64,000 bases of DNA from contig NC_022357.1 of assembly GCF_000297055.2 (NCBI RefSeq), positions 744,001 to 808,000 on the forward strand, in the 5' to 3' direction. This DNA is from Sulfuricella denitrificans skB26 (GTDB lineage: Bacteria > Pseudomonadota > Gammaproteobacteria > Burkholderiales > Sulfuricellaceae). The notes under the pieces are model-generated. The model did no database searches. It saw nothing but the letters and a program-made list of their open reading frames with translations, and was not told the origin of the DNA. This document shows positions 7,621 to 16,620 of the stretch, in pieces; the first letter of the stretch is position 1, and every line of letters starts with the position of its first letter. The position numbers and the translations under genes are program-made.

Positions 7621-7998
7621 ATGGCTAAAAAATTATGGTTGTTGCCGATGGCTGTGGGGATGATGGCTCTGTCACCGTATGTCGTCGGTGAAGATCAAAC
7701 GAAACAGAAGGATCAAACCCGCCAGCAGGATCAGCTTCGTACTCAGGACCAGGATCAAGTGTACGGCTCGCAGATGATGACGCAGCAAGAGCGCACGGCT
7801 TACCGCGCCAGAATGCGCACGGCAAAAACTCAGGAAGAGCGGGAAAGAATCCGCGCTGAACACCACGAGCAGATGAAGGTGCGTGCCAAGGAGCGAGGCG
7901 TTACTCTGCCGGATATGCCTCCCGCGATGGGCGGGGGGATGGGCCCTGGCGGCGGCATGGGGCCCGGCGGTGGAATGGGTGGCGGCAGGGGGCGTTAA
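7621..7998 (+). CDS. Small periplasmic protein, Gln/Met/Gly-rich
   Basis: 125 aa from the ATG at 7621, with AAGGAG 8 bases upstream; the much longer open frame from 7219 has no support. Signal peptide with cleavage near VVGEDQ. The mature protein is Gln/Asp-rich (QKDQTRQQDQ), has a helical Arg/Glu segment (TAKTQEERERIRAEHHEQM), and ends in repeats of GPGGGM. I recognise it only as a conserved-type small periplasmic protein; function unknown. It is followed by a CT-rich palindrome that may end transcription. Confidence 0.6.
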   Translation: MAKKLWLLPMAVGMMALSPYVVGEDQTKQKDQTRQQDQLRTQDQDQVYGSQMMTQQERTAYRARMRTAKTQEERERIRAEHHEQMKVRAKERGVTLPDMPPAMGGGMGPGGGMGPGGGMGGGRGR

Positions 7999-8023
7999 TG
8001 ATTTATTGAGGTGATTCATTCCG

Positions 8024-8056
8024 ACTTCCCTTCTCCCGGTGAGGGGGAAGGGGTTG
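8024..8056. repeat. Degraded copy of the CT-rich palindromic repeat
   Basis: CTTCCCTTCTCCCGGTGAGG followed by GGGAAGGGG pairs across a short loop. It belongs to the family found in frame at 2056-2171 and 27069-27160, here in its more usual intergenic setting. Confidence 0.5.
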
Positions 8057-8138
8057 GAATATCGTCCCAATGTCATGAGAAAATATACGGGTTCCTGGGC
8101 GCGGTTGCCATGCGCCAATAACCTGAAAAGAGGCGAGT

Positions 8139-8600
8139 TTAGTGGCGACCGGTGCTGCCGAACCCGCCGGAGCTGCGTTCGCTTGCTTCGAAATCGTCTA
8201 CCATATTGAATTCGGCATGGATCACCGGGACGATGACCATCTGCGCGATGCGCTCCATCGGGTTAAGGATGAAGGGCGTATGGCCGCGGTTCCAGCAGGA
8301 AACGAAGAGCTGTCCCTGGTAGTCTGAGTCGATCAGGCCGACCAGGTTGCCAAGTACGATGCCGTGCTTGTGGCCGAGTCCGGAGCGCGGCAGGATTATC
8401 GCCGCCATACCGGGGTCGCAGAGGTGGATGGCGATGCCGGTGGGGATCAGTTCGGTCTGCCCCGGATGGATGGTCATGACGTGCTCGACGCAGGCGCGCA
8501 GGTCTAGCCCAGCCGACCCCGGCGTGGCGTAGCTGGGCGGGTGCTGCTTGAGTCGTTCGTCGAGAATTTTGACATCGACTTTCTTCAGATTCTTTTTCAT
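8139..8600 (-). CDS. dut: dUTP diphosphatase
   Basis: 153 aa from the ATG at 8600 (the longer frame would run into coaBC). Hydrolyses dUTP to dUMP and PPi, keeping uracil out of DNA and feeding dTMP synthesis. Trimeric dUTPase motifs are all visible: [10 protein letters not shown] (motif 1), [12 protein letters not shown] (2), GLIDSDYQG (3), RIAQMVIVP (4) and the C-terminal SSGGFGSTG (5). It follows coaBC with 1 base between the coaBC stop and this start, the usual proteobacterial coaBC-dut pair. Confidence 0.97.
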   Translation of the reverse strand: MKKNLKKVDVKILDERLKQHPPSYATPGSAGLDLRACVEHVMTIHPGQTELIPTGIAIHLCDPGMAAIILPRSGLGHKHGIVLGNLVGLIDSDYQGQLFVSCWNRGHTPFILNPMERIAQMVIVPVIHAEFNMVDDFEASERSSGGFGSTGRH

Positions 8601-8601
8601 T

Positions 8602-9810
8602 TCAAGCCCCGTTTTTATTTCCTGAATGATGGTATAGCTTTGCGACGTGGGCAATCAGCTGTCTCGCCAGCACGATTTTCGGCGCGCGCGGCAGCGGATG
8701 GGTGCCTTCGTCGTCGAACAGTATCAGCTCGTTGTCTTCCTGGCCGATGGCATCCTGCACCATGTTGGCGGCCAGCAGCGGCAGATTTTTGCGACGCCGC
8801 TTCATTTCGGCGAATTCGTAGAGATTCTCGCTTTCCGCCGCGAAGCCGACGCAAAACGGCGGGTTAGGCAGGTTCATCACGTTGGCGACGATGTCGGGGT
8901 TGGGTGCCAGTTCCAGCGTGAGGATGTGGGCGTCTTTCTTGATCTTCTGCCCGCTCGGGTTGAGCACGTAATAGTCAGCCACCGCTGCGACGCTGATGAA
9001 GATATCGGTTTCGCCAATTTCCTTGTTGACCGCTTCGAGCATTTGCTGGGCGCTGGTGACAGCGATGGTTTTCGCTGCCGTGGGCGGGGTCAAACAGGTC
9101 GGACCGGAGATCAAGGTGACTTCCGCGCCAGCTTCGATGGCGGCGCGGGCGACAGCGTAACCCATTTTGCCTGAACTCATGTTAGTGATGGCGCGTACTG
9201 CATCGATCGCTTCGAAGGTCGGCCCGGCGGTGATCAGCACGCGCTGGCCTTTTAGTAGTTTGGGATGCCAGAACGATTCGAGATCCTCGATCAGTGTTTC
9301 CGGTTCCACCATTCGCCCCATGCCAGTTTCACCACAGGCCTGAGAACCGCTGGCCGGACCGAGGATGGTGATGTCGTCGCGCCTGAGCTGGGTGATGTTG
9401 CGATGGGTGGCCGGGTTGTCCCACATTTCGCGGTTCATCGCCGGGGCGACCAGGAGCGGGCAGGCGCGTGCCAGGCAGGCGGCGGAGAGCAAGTCGTCCG
9501 CGGCGCCGTGCGCGAGCTTGGCGATAAAATCGGCGCTGGCCGGGGCGATCAGCACCGCGTCGGCACCGCGTGTTACATCGATGTGCGCCATGCCACCAGC
9601 CGTCTGGCCGTCCCATAAATCGCTCAGAACCGGTTTGCCGGAGAGCGCCTGGAAGGTGGCCGGAGCGACGAAGTGGCGGGCAGCTTCGGTCATGATCACC
9701 TGCACATCGATGCCGTTTTTAACCAGCAGGCGGGTAAGCTCTGCTGCCTTGTAGGCGGCCACGCCGCCGGTGACGCCGAGAACCAGGCGTTTTTTCGCTG
9801 TATCGGTCAT
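8602..9810 (-). CDS. coaBC: Bifunctional phosphopantothenoylcysteine decarboxylase / phosphopantothenate-cysteine ligase
   Basis: 402 aa, normal length for the fused enzyme. Joins cysteine to phosphopantothenate and decarboxylates it to phosphopantetheine in CoA synthesis. The N-terminal flavodoxin-like CoaC half shows [16 protein letters not shown] and the [12 protein letters not shown] substrate-binding motif; the CoaB half shows [20 protein letters not shown] and VAAVADY, and KxKK in SGQKIKKD. Divergent from radC across 37 bases and translationally linked to dut. Confidence 0.97.
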   Translation of the reverse strand: MTDTAKKRLVLGVTGGVAAYKAAELTRLLVKNGIDVQVIMTEAARHFVAPATFQALSGKPVLSDLWDGQTAGGMAHIDVTRGADAVLIAPASADFIAKLAHGAADDLLSAACLARACPLLVAPAMNREMWDNPATHRNITQLRRDDITILGPASGSQACGETGMGRMVEPETLIEDLESFWHPKLLKGQRVLITAGPTFEAIDAVRAITNMSSGKMGYAVARAAIEAGAEVTLISGPTCLTPPTAAKTIAVTSAQQMLEAVNKEIGETDIFISVAAVADYYVLNPSGQKIKKDAHILTLELAPNPDIVANVMNLPNPPFCVGFAAESENLYEFAEMKRRRKNLPLLAANMVQDAIGQEDNELILFDDEGTHPLPRAPKIVLARQLIAHVAKLYHHSGNKNGA

Positions 9811-9847
9811 AATCTCTTCATTCTACTTGAAACAAAAAGAATTTGTC

Positions 9848-10522
9848 ATGGCGATAACGGATTGGCCGGAAGGCGATCGACCCCGCGAGAAGCTGCTGCA
9901 GAAAGGCGCTGCGAGCCTGTCTGACGCCGAGTTGCTGGCGATTTTTTTGCGCACCGGCCTGCCGGGCAAAAGTGCGGTGGATCTGGCGCGCGAACTGCTT
10001 GGGCGCTTCGGCGGCCTGAATGCGTTGTTCGCGGCCGGTGAAAAAGAGTTTTGTCAGACACCGGGCATGGGTGCGGCGAAATATGCCCAGCTGCAAGCGG
10101 TCCTGGAGATGGCACGGCGCGCGTTGCAGGAGGATATCGCGCAACGCGATGCCCTGTCCTCGCCGCAGGCTGTGCGCGATTATTTGCGGCTCCGGTTGCA
10201 GGGCTTGCCCCACGAAGTCTTTATGGCCTTGTTCCTGGATGCGCAAAATCGCGTCATAGTCAGCGAAGAACTGTTTCGCGGTACTTTGACCCAGACCTCG
10301 GTTTACCCAAGGGAAGTGGTGAAGCGCGCCCTGCATCACAATGCCGCCGCCGTTATCCTGGCCCACAATCATCCTTCCGGCGTGGCCGAACCCAGTAATG
10401 CTGACCAGGTCCTGACCCAAGCGCTGAAAAATGCGCTGGTTCTGGTGGACGTCCGGGTGCTGGATCATTTTATCGTTGCCGGAAGCGGTTTTTTGTCCTT
10501 CGCAGAGCGAGGCCTGCTCTAG
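9848..10522 (+). CDS. radC: RadC-family JAB/MPN-domain protein
   Basis: 224 aa from the ATG at 9848, where family members begin ([17 protein letters not shown]). N-terminal helix-hairpin-helix region with [12 protein letters not shown], then the JAMM metal motif [14 protein letters not shown] in the C-terminal MPN domain. Historically named a DNA repair protein; the biochemical role remains unsettled. Complete, single chromosomal copy in the common position next to coaBC and upstream of rpmB. Confidence 0.93.
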   Translation: MAITDWPEGDRPREKLLQKGAASLSDAELLAIFLRTGLPGKSAVDLARELLGRFGGLNALFAAGEKEFCQTPGMGAAKYAQLQAVLEMARRALQEDIAQRDALSSPQAVRDYLRLRLQGLPHEVFMALFLDAQNRVIVSEELFRGTLTQTSVYPREVVKRALHHNAAAVILAHNHPSGVAEPSNADQVLTQALKNALVLVDVRVLDHFIVAGSGFLSFAERGLL

Positions 10523-10538
10523 AGAGAGTAATTTCTTC

Positions 10539-10568
10539 TTGAGTTGTTGGGCAAAAATATGGTATAAA
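10539..10568 (+). promoter_or_regulatory. Probable sigma-70 promoter of rpmB-rpmG
   Basis: TTGAGT (10539-10544), 18-base spacer, TATAAA (10563-10568), with TGG directly before the -10 (extended -10 form). The rpmB ATG follows 46 bases later. Confidence 0.5.
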
Positions 10569-10614
10569 TCGCGTTTTTCGTAATTCATTCTTCTATTTCT
10601 TCTGGAGCAATACC

Positions 10615-10851
10615 ATGGCCCGCGTATGCAAGATCACCGGCAAGAAGCCGATGTCGGGGAATAATGTCTCCCACGCCAACAACAGGACTAAACGTCGTTT
10701 CCTGCCGAACCTGCAAAATCGCAAGTTTTGGGTGGAAAGCGAAAACCGCTGGGTGAGTATGCGCCTATCCTGCGCTGCATTGCGCACCATTGACAAGAAC
10801 GGCATCGACGCCGTGCTGGCGAAGCTACGCGCTCGCGGCGAAAGTATTTAA
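10615..10851 (+). CDS. rpmB: 50S ribosomal protein L28
   Basis: 78 aa, standard length. Begins [20 protein letters not shown] and contains the RRFLPNLQ and [14 protein letters not shown] segments of L28. Binds 23S rRNA in the large subunit. First gene of rpmB-rpmG, 11 bases before rpmG. Confidence 0.98.
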   Translation: MARVCKITGKKPMSGNNVSHANNRTKRRFLPNLQNRKFWVESENRWVSMRLSCAALRTIDKNGIDAVLAKLRARGESI

Positions 10852-10862
10852 GGGGCTAAGAA

Positions 10863-11030
10863 ATGGCAAAAGGCGGACGCGAGAAAATCAAACTGGAATC
10901 CACTGCGGGTACCGGTCACTTTTATACTACCGACAAGAACAAACGTACCATGCCGGAAAAGATGCTGATCAAGAAATTTGATCCGGTGGCACGCAAGCAC
11001 GTGGACTACAAGGAAACCAAGCTGAAATAA
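10863..11030 (+). CDS. rpmG: 50S ribosomal protein L33
   Basis: 55 aa ([20 protein letters not shown] start, [11 protein letters not shown] near the end). It is the zinc-free form of L33: the two CxxC pairs of the zinc-binding form are absent. Starts 11 bases after rpmB and is followed by a strong terminator. Confidence 0.97.
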   Translation: MAKGGREKIKLESTAGTGHFYTTDKNKRTMPEKMLIKKFDPVARKHVDYKETKLK

Positions 11031-11053
11031 GCTGGTTTGCCTAGGTATTGCCC

Positions 11054-11085
11054 AACAAAAAACCCGCTTCGGCGGGTTTTTTGTT
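11054..11085 (+). terminator. Rho-independent terminator after rpmG
   Basis: CCCGC-TTCG-GCGGG stem-loop with an A-run before and TTTTTT after. The symmetric A/T runs mean it can also act on the convergent mscS transcript. Confidence 0.9.
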
Positions 11086-11115
11086 GTTGTATGTTCTGGT
11101 ACTCGATCGCTGGAA

Positions 11116-12384
11116 TTAGCTGGGCTGTCCACCGATGATGCGGATATCTCTTTGCGGATAGGGGATTTCGATGTTTGCCGTCTGGAACTGGCGCCAGATT
11201 TCCAGGTTGATATCGGATTTCAGGCCGAACTGGCCGTCCTCCGGATCGTCGATCCAGATGCTCAATTCCAGATCGATGCCGTTGTCGCCGAAGGATTTGA
11301 GATAGGCCTTGGTCTCCGGTTCGGCAAGCACCCTTGGCTGCTTCGCTGCGGCGTCCTTCATGATCTTCATGGCGCGTTCCAGGTCGCTCTGGTAGCTGAC
11401 CTGTACCGGAATGCTGACACGAAAATGGCGGTCGGTATAGGAATGGTTGATGACGGTGGAACTGATCAGGGTTTCGTTCGGGATGATGGCTTCAGTCCCG
11501 TCCAGGCTCTTCAGCACCATGTAGCGCGCGGTCAATTTTGAAACCGTGCCGAAGCGCCCTTCAACGGTCAGGGCGTCGCCGGGATGGATGGACCGGTCGA
11601 GCAGGATGATGAAGCCGCTGACGTAGTTGCTGGCAATTTTTTGCAGGCCGAAGCCGATGCCCACGCCTAGGGCGCCACCGAACACCGAAAGTACGGTGAT
11701 GTCGATACCCGCCAGAGGTAGGGCTATCAGCACGCCGAGTACGATCAATGCGGCGCGGATCAGCTTGGACAGTACCACGCGCAGATTCATGTTCAGGTTT
11801 TCTGCGGTCATTACCCGATTTTCGAGTGCCCGCCCCAGCCACATTGCCGCCAGCATGGTGACAAGGACGGACAGGATGCCGCTCAGGATGATGAGCAGCG
11901 AAACTTTCTGCTTGCCGACGTGGAAGCTGAGCTCGTCCATGGCGTCCAGAATTTCGGGGAGAAATCCGGTGAGGTGCAGGGCGAGGCCGATCCAGATTGC
12001 CGTGGCGATGAAGCGTTCGGAGCTGTGCAGCCAACCGCTCGGGGCGAAAATCTTGCGCAGGGCATAGACGGCAAGGCGGACCAGTGCCATGGCCAGAAGC
12101 AGGGAAGTGGCGATATTCAGCAGATTGACCGAGTGCCAGTTCTTGAGCACGGCTTTCCCAATTACTACCAGCAGCAGGGCGACCAGCGGAAAAGCCACCC
12201 GGGAAACCCCGCCAAGGCCCACTTTGGCCGCACCTTCCGACTTGGGCAGGTGACTTCGCAACAGGTGGCTGAAGCCCCAGGCCAGGGCAAGGCTGAATCC
12301 CAGTACCGCCAGTTGCCAAAGTATCTCGGTTTGTTCCAGATCGGAAAGAAAATCTGTCAGCAGGTTTTGAACATTCTGAGGCAT
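11116..12384 (-). CDS. MscS-family mechanosensitive ion channel
   Basis: 422 aa. About five to six membrane segments in the first 230 residues, then the pore helix region and the MscS beta domain: GGALGVGIGFGLQKIASNYVSG (quoted in parts GGALGVGIGF / LQKIASNY), LLDRSIHPGD and VEGRFGTVSKLTARYMVL, followed by a soluble C-terminal domain with FGLKSDINLEIW. Releases solutes on hypo-osmotic shock. Larger than E. coli MscS because of extra N-terminal helices. Convergent with rpmG. Confidence 0.92.
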   Translation of the reverse strand: MPQNVQNLLTDFLSDLEQTEILWQLAVLGFSLALAWGFSHLLRSHLPKSEGAAKVGLGGVSRVAFPLVALLLVVIGKAVLKNWHSVNLLNIATSLLLAMALVRLAVYALRKIFAPSGWLHSSERFIATAIWIGLALHLTGFLPEILDAMDELSFHVGKQKVSLLIILSGILSVLVTMLAAMWLGRALENRVMTAENLNMNLRVVLSKLIRAALIVLGVLIALPLAGIDITVLSVFGGALGVGIGFGLQKIASNYVSGFIILLDRSIHPGDALTVEGRFGTVSKLTARYMVLKSLDGTEAIIPNETLISSTVINHSYTDRHFRVSIPVQVSYQSDLERAMKIMKDAAAKQPRVLAEPETKAYLKSFGDNGIDLELSIWIDDPEDGQFGLKSDINLEIWRQFQTANIEIPYPQRDIRIIGGQPS

Positions 12385-12454
12385 GGAGTGGTTTGGGCAG
12401 GAGTGAGAGGGTTAAATTCTAGCATGGCCGGGGAGTCGCTCGGCGTGTTCTGGT

Positions 12455-13513
12455 TTAGAGCCACTTTTTCTTGCGGAAATATACCTGCATGGAAATACCG
12501 ACGGCCGCCATCAGCAGTAGTATCGCCGGGTAGCCCCAGGTCCATTCGAGTTCCGGCATGTGTTTGAAGTTCATGCCGTAGACACCAGCGAGAAAGGTGA
12601 GCGGCATGAAGATGGTAGCGATCACGGTGAGGACGCGCATCACCGCGTTCATGCGGTTGCTGACGCTGGACAGGTAGATGTCGAGCAGGCCGGTGGCGAG
12701 GTCGCGGAAGGTTTCCAGCGTGTCGATGATATGGATGGTGTGGTCGTAAATATCGCGCAGGTAAATCCGCGAAGATTGATCGAAGAAGGCGGATTCGCCG
12801 CGTTCCAGCGCACTGATGACATTGCGAAAGGGGAAGATGGCCTTGCGCAGGAAGATCAGTTCGCGACGGAGTTTGTGGATACGTTGCAGGGTACTGGGCG
12901 TGGCATTGGCAATGACATCCTCCTCGAGATCGTCGATTTCTTCTTCCCGTTTTTCCAGCACCACGAAATAGTGATCTACCACCGCATCCAGCAGGGCATA
13001 GGCGAGATAGTCCGCCCCCGCCTTGCGGACAAACCCTTTGCCGCTTTTGATGCGTTCCACGACAGGGTCGAAAATGGCGCTATTCTGTTCGCGGAAGGAC
13101 AGCACGAAATTCTTTCCCAGAATCAGGCTCACCTGTTCGGCGGTGATTTCCCCGCGATCGTTGAGGGTCAGCATTTTCAGCACGATGTAGACGTAATCGC
13201 CAAAATCCTCCATTTTCGGGCGCTGGTCGGTGTTCATGATATCTTCCAGCACCAGCGGGTGCAGCCCGAAACAGTCGCCGATTCGCTGAAGCAGATCAAT
13301 CTGGTGGATGCCGTCGATGTTGACCCAGGTGATGCCTGTGGCTGCCTTGGCAGCGCAGTACTCTTCGGTAGCTTCCGTTTCCTTTTCCAAAAAACTGGAT
13401 TCGTCGTAATTGATCAGCCTGATGCGGGTCTTTTCGCTCCGTTTTTTACCGATGTGAACCAGCGTGCCGGGCGGCAGACCGGCTTTTTTTGATCTTTTGG
13501 CGAATTTGGACAT
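12455..13513 (-). CDS. corA: CorA-type magnesium/cobalt channel
   Basis: 352 aa. Long cytoplasmic N-terminal domain (residues 1-290), then two C-terminal membrane segments with the selectivity-filter motif YGMNF and the conserved ...PLTFLAGVYGMNF context; ends in a basic KKKWL tail. Imports Mg2+, and in some homologues Co2+ or Ni2+. GGAG precedes the ATG. It is adjacent to nikR, but its own promoter region is separate, so a link to nickel is only suggestive. Confidence 0.95.
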   Translation of the reverse strand: MSKFAKRSKKAGLPPGTLVHIGKKRSEKTRIRLINYDESSFLEKETEATEEYCAAKAATGITWVNIDGIHQIDLLQRIGDCFGLHPLVLEDIMNTDQRPKMEDFGDYVYIVLKMLTLNDRGEITAEQVSLILGKNFVLSFREQNSAIFDPVVERIKSGKGFVRKAGADYLAYALLDAVVDHYFVVLEKREEEIDDLEEDVIANATPSTLQRIHKLRRELIFLRKAIFPFRNVISALERGESAFFDQSSRIYLRDIYDHTIHIIDTLETFRDLATGLLDIYLSSVSNRMNAVMRVLTVIATIFMPLTFLAGVYGMNFKHMPELEWTWGYPAILLLMAAVGISMQVYFRKKKWL

Positions 13514-13638
13514 GGCTGCTCCATGGATTATGGAAATGCTGCAATGTAATTATGAACCACTTTTCATTGCGGCAAACTGCGGCAATACGTTAAATTAGTC
13601 CTCACCGGGCATTTTCCGGGTCAAATCCAGGAGTCGCA

Positions 13639-14118
13639 ATGGAACGCTTTACCATCTCGATCGACGAGGGTCTTGCAGCCGAATTTGACCACTTGATCAC
13701 CCAGCGCGGCTACCGCAACCGATCCGAAGCAGTGCGCGACCTGATGCGCGGCTACCTGGAGCGGGAACGACTGGAGCGCGAGGAATCCACCCATAGCGTC
13801 GCCAGCCTGTCCTATGTTTACAACCACCACGAACGCGAACTGGCCGAGCGCCTCACCGCCTTGCAGCACGGTCATCACGACCTGACAGTGGCGACCATGC
13901 ATGTTCATCTCGACCACGAACACTGCCTGGAGAGTGTGATCCTGCGCGGCCAGACTGCTGCCGTGCGCAGCTTCGCCGAGGCCCTGATGGCCGAACGCGG
14001 TGTGCGCCATGGCCAGATTAATCTGGTCGCAGTCGAAGTCGAGCATGGCCACCATGCCCACGGCTATGTGCCGGCGGGCAAGGGCGCGCCGCACCTGCAT
14101 CTGAAACCTAAAACCTAG
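13639..14118 (+). CDS. nikR: Nickel-responsive regulator NikR
   Basis: 159 aa. N-terminal ribbon-helix-helix (FTISIDEGLAAEFDHLI, RNRSEAVRDLMRGYL), then an ACT-like nickel-binding domain. High-affinity square-planar Ni ligands are recognisable by spacing: His77, His88, His90 and Cys96 in MHVHLDHEHC, matching H76/H87/H89/C95 of E. coli NikR. The C-terminal 25 residues are extended and His-rich (EHGHHAHG, HLHLK). With Ni bound, NikR represses nickel uptake genes. It lies tail-to-tail with the transporter operon (7 bases between the stops); a candidate operator sits upstream of nikK at 17364-17400. Confidence 0.95.
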   Translation: MERFTISIDEGLAAEFDHLITQRGYRNRSEAVRDLMRGYLERERLEREESTHSVASLSYVYNHHERELAERLTALQHGHHDLTVATMHVHLDHEHCLESVILRGQTAAVRSFAEALMAERGVRHGQINLVAVEVEHGHHAHGYVPAGKGAPHLHLKPKT

Positions 14119-14125
14119 AAGCTGC

Positions 14126-14911
14126 TTATTCGGGAGTATCCCAGTCGTGCGTATGCGCGTGGTCATGTTCGACCCCGTCGTGGCGATGTTTGTGACGGTG
14201 CGCCAGATTGGCTTTTTCCAGTAGTTCTGTGGCGCGCAGCGCATGCCCCACCGGTCCGTCGAACAAAATTTCGCCGCGCTCGCCGAGAACCAGGCAGCGG
14301 CTGCCGAGTTCGGCTGCCATGCTCAGGTTATGGGTGCTGACGATGACGGTCTGATTCGAATCCAGCAGGGTGTCCACCAGCCAGCCCGCCGTGGCCGGGT
14401 CGAGGCTGGCAGCCGGCTCGTCCAGCAGCAGAAGCTGTGGTTCCAGCGCGAGCAGGCAGGCCAGGGCGACTTTCTGCTTCTCGCCGCCACTCAGACTGAA
14501 GGGTGCTTTGTCGAGCAAGGGGTCAAGTCGGAGCGCGCCGGCCCAACGCGCCACGCGCATGTCGGCATCCGGCAGGCCGAGCTGGCGCGGGCCATAGGCG
14601 ATTTCCTCGCGTACGGTCGGGTTGAACAGCATCGCCTCCGGATGCTGGAACAGGAGCCCCACCTGGCTGCGGAAGCGGCGCGCGAAATCGCGCTGCTGCA
14701 GGCGCGGCCGGTTCAGTTCTTCGCCCTGCCAGACCACACTGCCGCATTCGGCGAAAATCAAGCCATCAAGCAACTGTAGCAGGGTCGATTTTCCGCAGCC
14801 GTTGGCCCCGAGCAATACCACTTTTTCGCCGGCTGAGACAGAAAAGCTGAGGTCGTCGAACAGCACAGCGCCGTCAGGCCAGATGAAGCCGAGATGATGG
14901 AGTTCAATCAT
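14126..14911 (-). CDS. nikO: Nickel ECF transporter ATPase NikO/CbiO
   Basis: 261 aa from the ATG at 14911. ABC ATPase with Walker A GANGCGKST, signature LSGGEKQKVALA, Walker B LLLLDEPAASLDP and switch His in VSTHNLS. Energises Ni2+ import with NikM/NikQ. The tail is an unusual His/Asp run (HRHKHRHDG, HDHAHTHDW) that may store or buffer nickel. Last gene of the operon, overlapping nikQ by 8 bases. Assignment to nickel rather than cobalt rests on nikR, nikK/nikL and the hydrogenase next door. Confidence 0.92.
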   Translation of the reverse strand: MIELHHLGFIWPDGAVLFDDLSFSVSAGEKVVLLGANGCGKSTLLQLLDGLIFAECGSVVWQGEELNRPRLQQRDFARRFRSQVGLLFQHPEAMLFNPTVREEIAYGPRQLGLPDADMRVARWAGALRLDPLLDKAPFSLSGGEKQKVALACLLALEPQLLLLDEPAASLDPATAGWLVDTLLDSNQTVIVSTHNLSMAAELGSRCLVLGERGEILFDGPVGHALRATELLEKANLAHRHKHRHDGVEHDHAHTHDWDTPE

Positions 14912-15455
14912 CGAAAGCCCCGCGCGAACGCATTGCCTGGGTGACTTCGGTGGTTGAGGCGAGGGATTTGTCGAACAAGGTGGTGGCTTGTGCCGCGGCA
15001 TTGCGGGCGCGGTCGGCCAGGTGAGGCCGCATCGGATTGCGGCTTTCGAATGCGAGGCGGAAGTCGCGAACGATGCGGGCGAAGGTCTGCATCTGCCCCA
15101 GCGCCAAGGTGGCGAGCAGGGTCAGCATGGGCCAGCCGCGCAGTGCCGCCAGCAGGTTTACGCGAGCGGTGAACCAGAAGCCGAGGTAGACCAGCAGCAG
15201 CACGCGCAGATTGACCAGTAGCAGGTAGTCGGGTGAGAAGCCGCCGCGCCACGTGGTGACGGCCAGATAGCCAAGGCTGACGGTGAGGTTGAAAGCCAGT
15301 AGCGCTCGGAGAGTCTTGCCAAGCAGGCGCCAGCGCAGCCTGCCGCTGGTAATAATGGCAATCAGAAGTCCCGCTGCCAGCCAGCCGGTGTTATGCAGGA
15401 AGGTTGCCGCGACCACGGTCGCGGCATAGGCCAGTAGCCATGCGCGTGGGTTCAT
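14904..15455 (-). CDS. nikQ: Nickel ECF transporter T component NikQ/CbiQ
   Basis: 183 aa from the ATG at 15455, which overlaps the nikM stop as ATGA; the frame extends to 15488 without need. Four to five membrane segments, then the two Ala-Arg-Gly-type coupling helices (SRNPMRPHLADRARN, and TQAMRSRGAFDD at the end) that contact the ATPase. Couples NikO to the substrate-binding NikM. Confidence 0.9.
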   Translation of the reverse strand: MNPRAWLLAYAATVVAATFLHNTGWLAAGLLIAIITSGRLRWRLLGKTLRALLAFNLTVSLGYLAVTTWRGGFSPDYLLLVNLRVLLLVYLGFWFTARVNLLAALRGWPMLTLLATLALGQMQTFARIVRDFRLAFESRNPMRPHLADRARNAAAQATTLFDKSLASTTEVTQAMRSRGAFDD

Positions 15456-16093
15456 GTCACCCACCTGCGGGCCCGGGCGAGTCGCCATACCAGCACGGTC
15501 AGTACCGCTTCACCTGTACCGATGAAAAGGTGCGGCAGCATCACGGCCGGTAGCGTAATGTCGATTCCGAAAGGGAAGAACAGCGGCGTGCCGTCGGCGC
15601 GCTGCGCAATTAACGGCTGGATGCCGAGTACCAGCGCGATCAACCCGGCCGGCAGCACCACCGATAGCCAGGCGCCGAAGCCGACTGAGATGGTTTCCCC
15701 CGCTCCGCTGAGTAACCTCTTGCCGCCGACTGCGGCTGCTGCGCCGACCAGTCCCATCGCCAGCGCATTCACCGGAAGAGCGGTGATGCCGCCCGCGCCG
15801 AACAGCATCGCCTGCAGCAGCAGTACCAGGCTGTAGGCAATGAAGGCTGTGCGCACGCCAAAGGCCATCGCCAGCAGCGCTATGCCCAAGGCGTGGCCGG
15901 AGGTGCCGCCGGGCAGCGGCACCATCACCAGGCCCAAGCCATAGGCCAGCGCCGTCAACATCGCCAGGCGCGGTACGGTGGTTTCGTCCAGCTGCTGCCT
16001 GAGGCCGCGCGCCGCCCACGACCAAGCGCCAGCAGCAAGTGCATAGGCGGGCAGGTAGGTTTGCGGCGAGAGGAAACCGTCGGGGATATGCAT
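15452..16093 (-). CDS. nikM: Nickel ECF substrate-specific component NikM/CbiM
   Basis: 213 aa. Begins MHIPDGFLSPQTYL: the N-terminal Met-His-Ile-Pro segment threads into the protein and its His2 coordinates the metal in characterised CbiM/NikM. Six or seven membrane segments follow, with GGTSGHALGI and GAGGITALPVNALAMG as conserved blocks. Starts 6 bases after a 32-codon ORF and overlaps nikQ by 4 bases. Confidence 0.94.
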   Translation of the reverse strand: MHIPDGFLSPQTYLPAYALAAGAWSWAARGLRQQLDETTVPRLAMLTALAYGLGLVMVPLPGGTSGHALGIALLAMAFGVRTAFIAYSLVLLLQAMLFGAGGITALPVNALAMGLVGAAAAVGGKRLLSGAGETISVGFGAWLSVVLPAGLIALVLGIQPLIAQRADGTPLFFPFGIDITLPAVMLPHLFIGTGEAVLTVLVWRLARARRWVT

Positions 16094-16099
16094 GTTTGC

Positions 16100-16198
16100 T
16101 CAGAACAGAATCGAGGAGCTGAAGATCGGGCGATCTTTTTCCGTGTTTTCGCCGTCAAGCTGCTGGTTGGGATCGTTGAGTGCGCTCGGTGTTTTCAT
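16100..16198 (-). CDS. Candidate 32-aa microprotein in the nickel operon
   Basis: 32 codons, ATG at 16198 overlapping the nikL stop as ATGA, TGA 6 bases before the nikM ATG. The product starts MKTPSALNDPN and ends DRPIFSSSILF: hydrophilic, acidic middle, hydrophobic C-terminal end, no membrane segment. The tight fit between two overlapping genes suggests it is translated. It is not CbiN/NikN, which has two membrane helices. Function unknown. Confidence 0.45.
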   Translation of the reverse strand: MKTPSALNDPNQQLDGENTEKDRPIFSSSILF

Positions 16199-16620
16199 GA
16201 GGTTTTGCGTTTCCTGATCCGGAGCTGGACCAAGCCGAAGCCGGCCAACAGCAGCGACAGCCCGAACAGGATCAGGCTGAGCCGGTTCGGGCCTTGGCTG
16301 ACCGGGGAAGAAGGACTGGCGACGGCAGGTGATTCGAAGCTCAGGTCGGTGCCGTGTCCGTCCGTGGAAAAGGCTTTCAGACGCCATGCCCGCTTGTCGC
16401 CAGGGATGAATACAACGCGTCCTTGTGCATCGGTGCGGCCAACCTGGGTCGGGATGTCCTTGCCGGCCGGGTAGAGTTCGTAGGCTTCGTAGGCGTAGGG
16501 TTTGCCGTCAGCATAGGCGAGGTGCACGGTGACTGCGCCGGTGGTTTCGATGGTGTGATGGACCTCGTGGGCGGCGCAGGGGACTGCGAGCAGGAGCAGT
16601 ATCAGCAGCCAGTTTTTCAT
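16195..16620 (-). CDS. nikL: NikL-like accessory protein of the nickel transporter
   Basis: 141 aa from the ATG at 16620. Signal peptide (LLILLLLAVPCAA) and mature N-terminus HEVHH, a potential Ni-binding His cluster; a carboxypeptidase-like beta domain (YAYEAYELYPAGK, GRVVFIPGDKRAWRLKAF); one C-terminal membrane helix and a basic RIRKRKTS tail. NikK/NikL are extra components in NikMQO systems lacking NikN. Overlaps nikK by 4 bases. Confidence 0.8.
   Translation of the reverse strand: MKNWLLILLLLAVPCAAHEVHHTIETTGAVTVHLAYADGKPYAYEAYELYPAGKDIPTQVGRTDAQGRVVFIPGDKRAWRLKAFSTDGHGTDLSFESPAVASPSSPVSQGPNRLSLILFGLSLLLAGFGLVQLRIRKRKTS

Noticed and set aside
7219-7998. 259-codon version of the small periplasmic protein
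   Set aside because: The first 134 codons are antisense to the Mut7-C gene; the ATG at 7621 has a good Shine-Dalgarno and a signal peptide.
12560-13492. 310-codon open frame opposite corA
   Set aside because: Shadow of corA with no recognisable domain.
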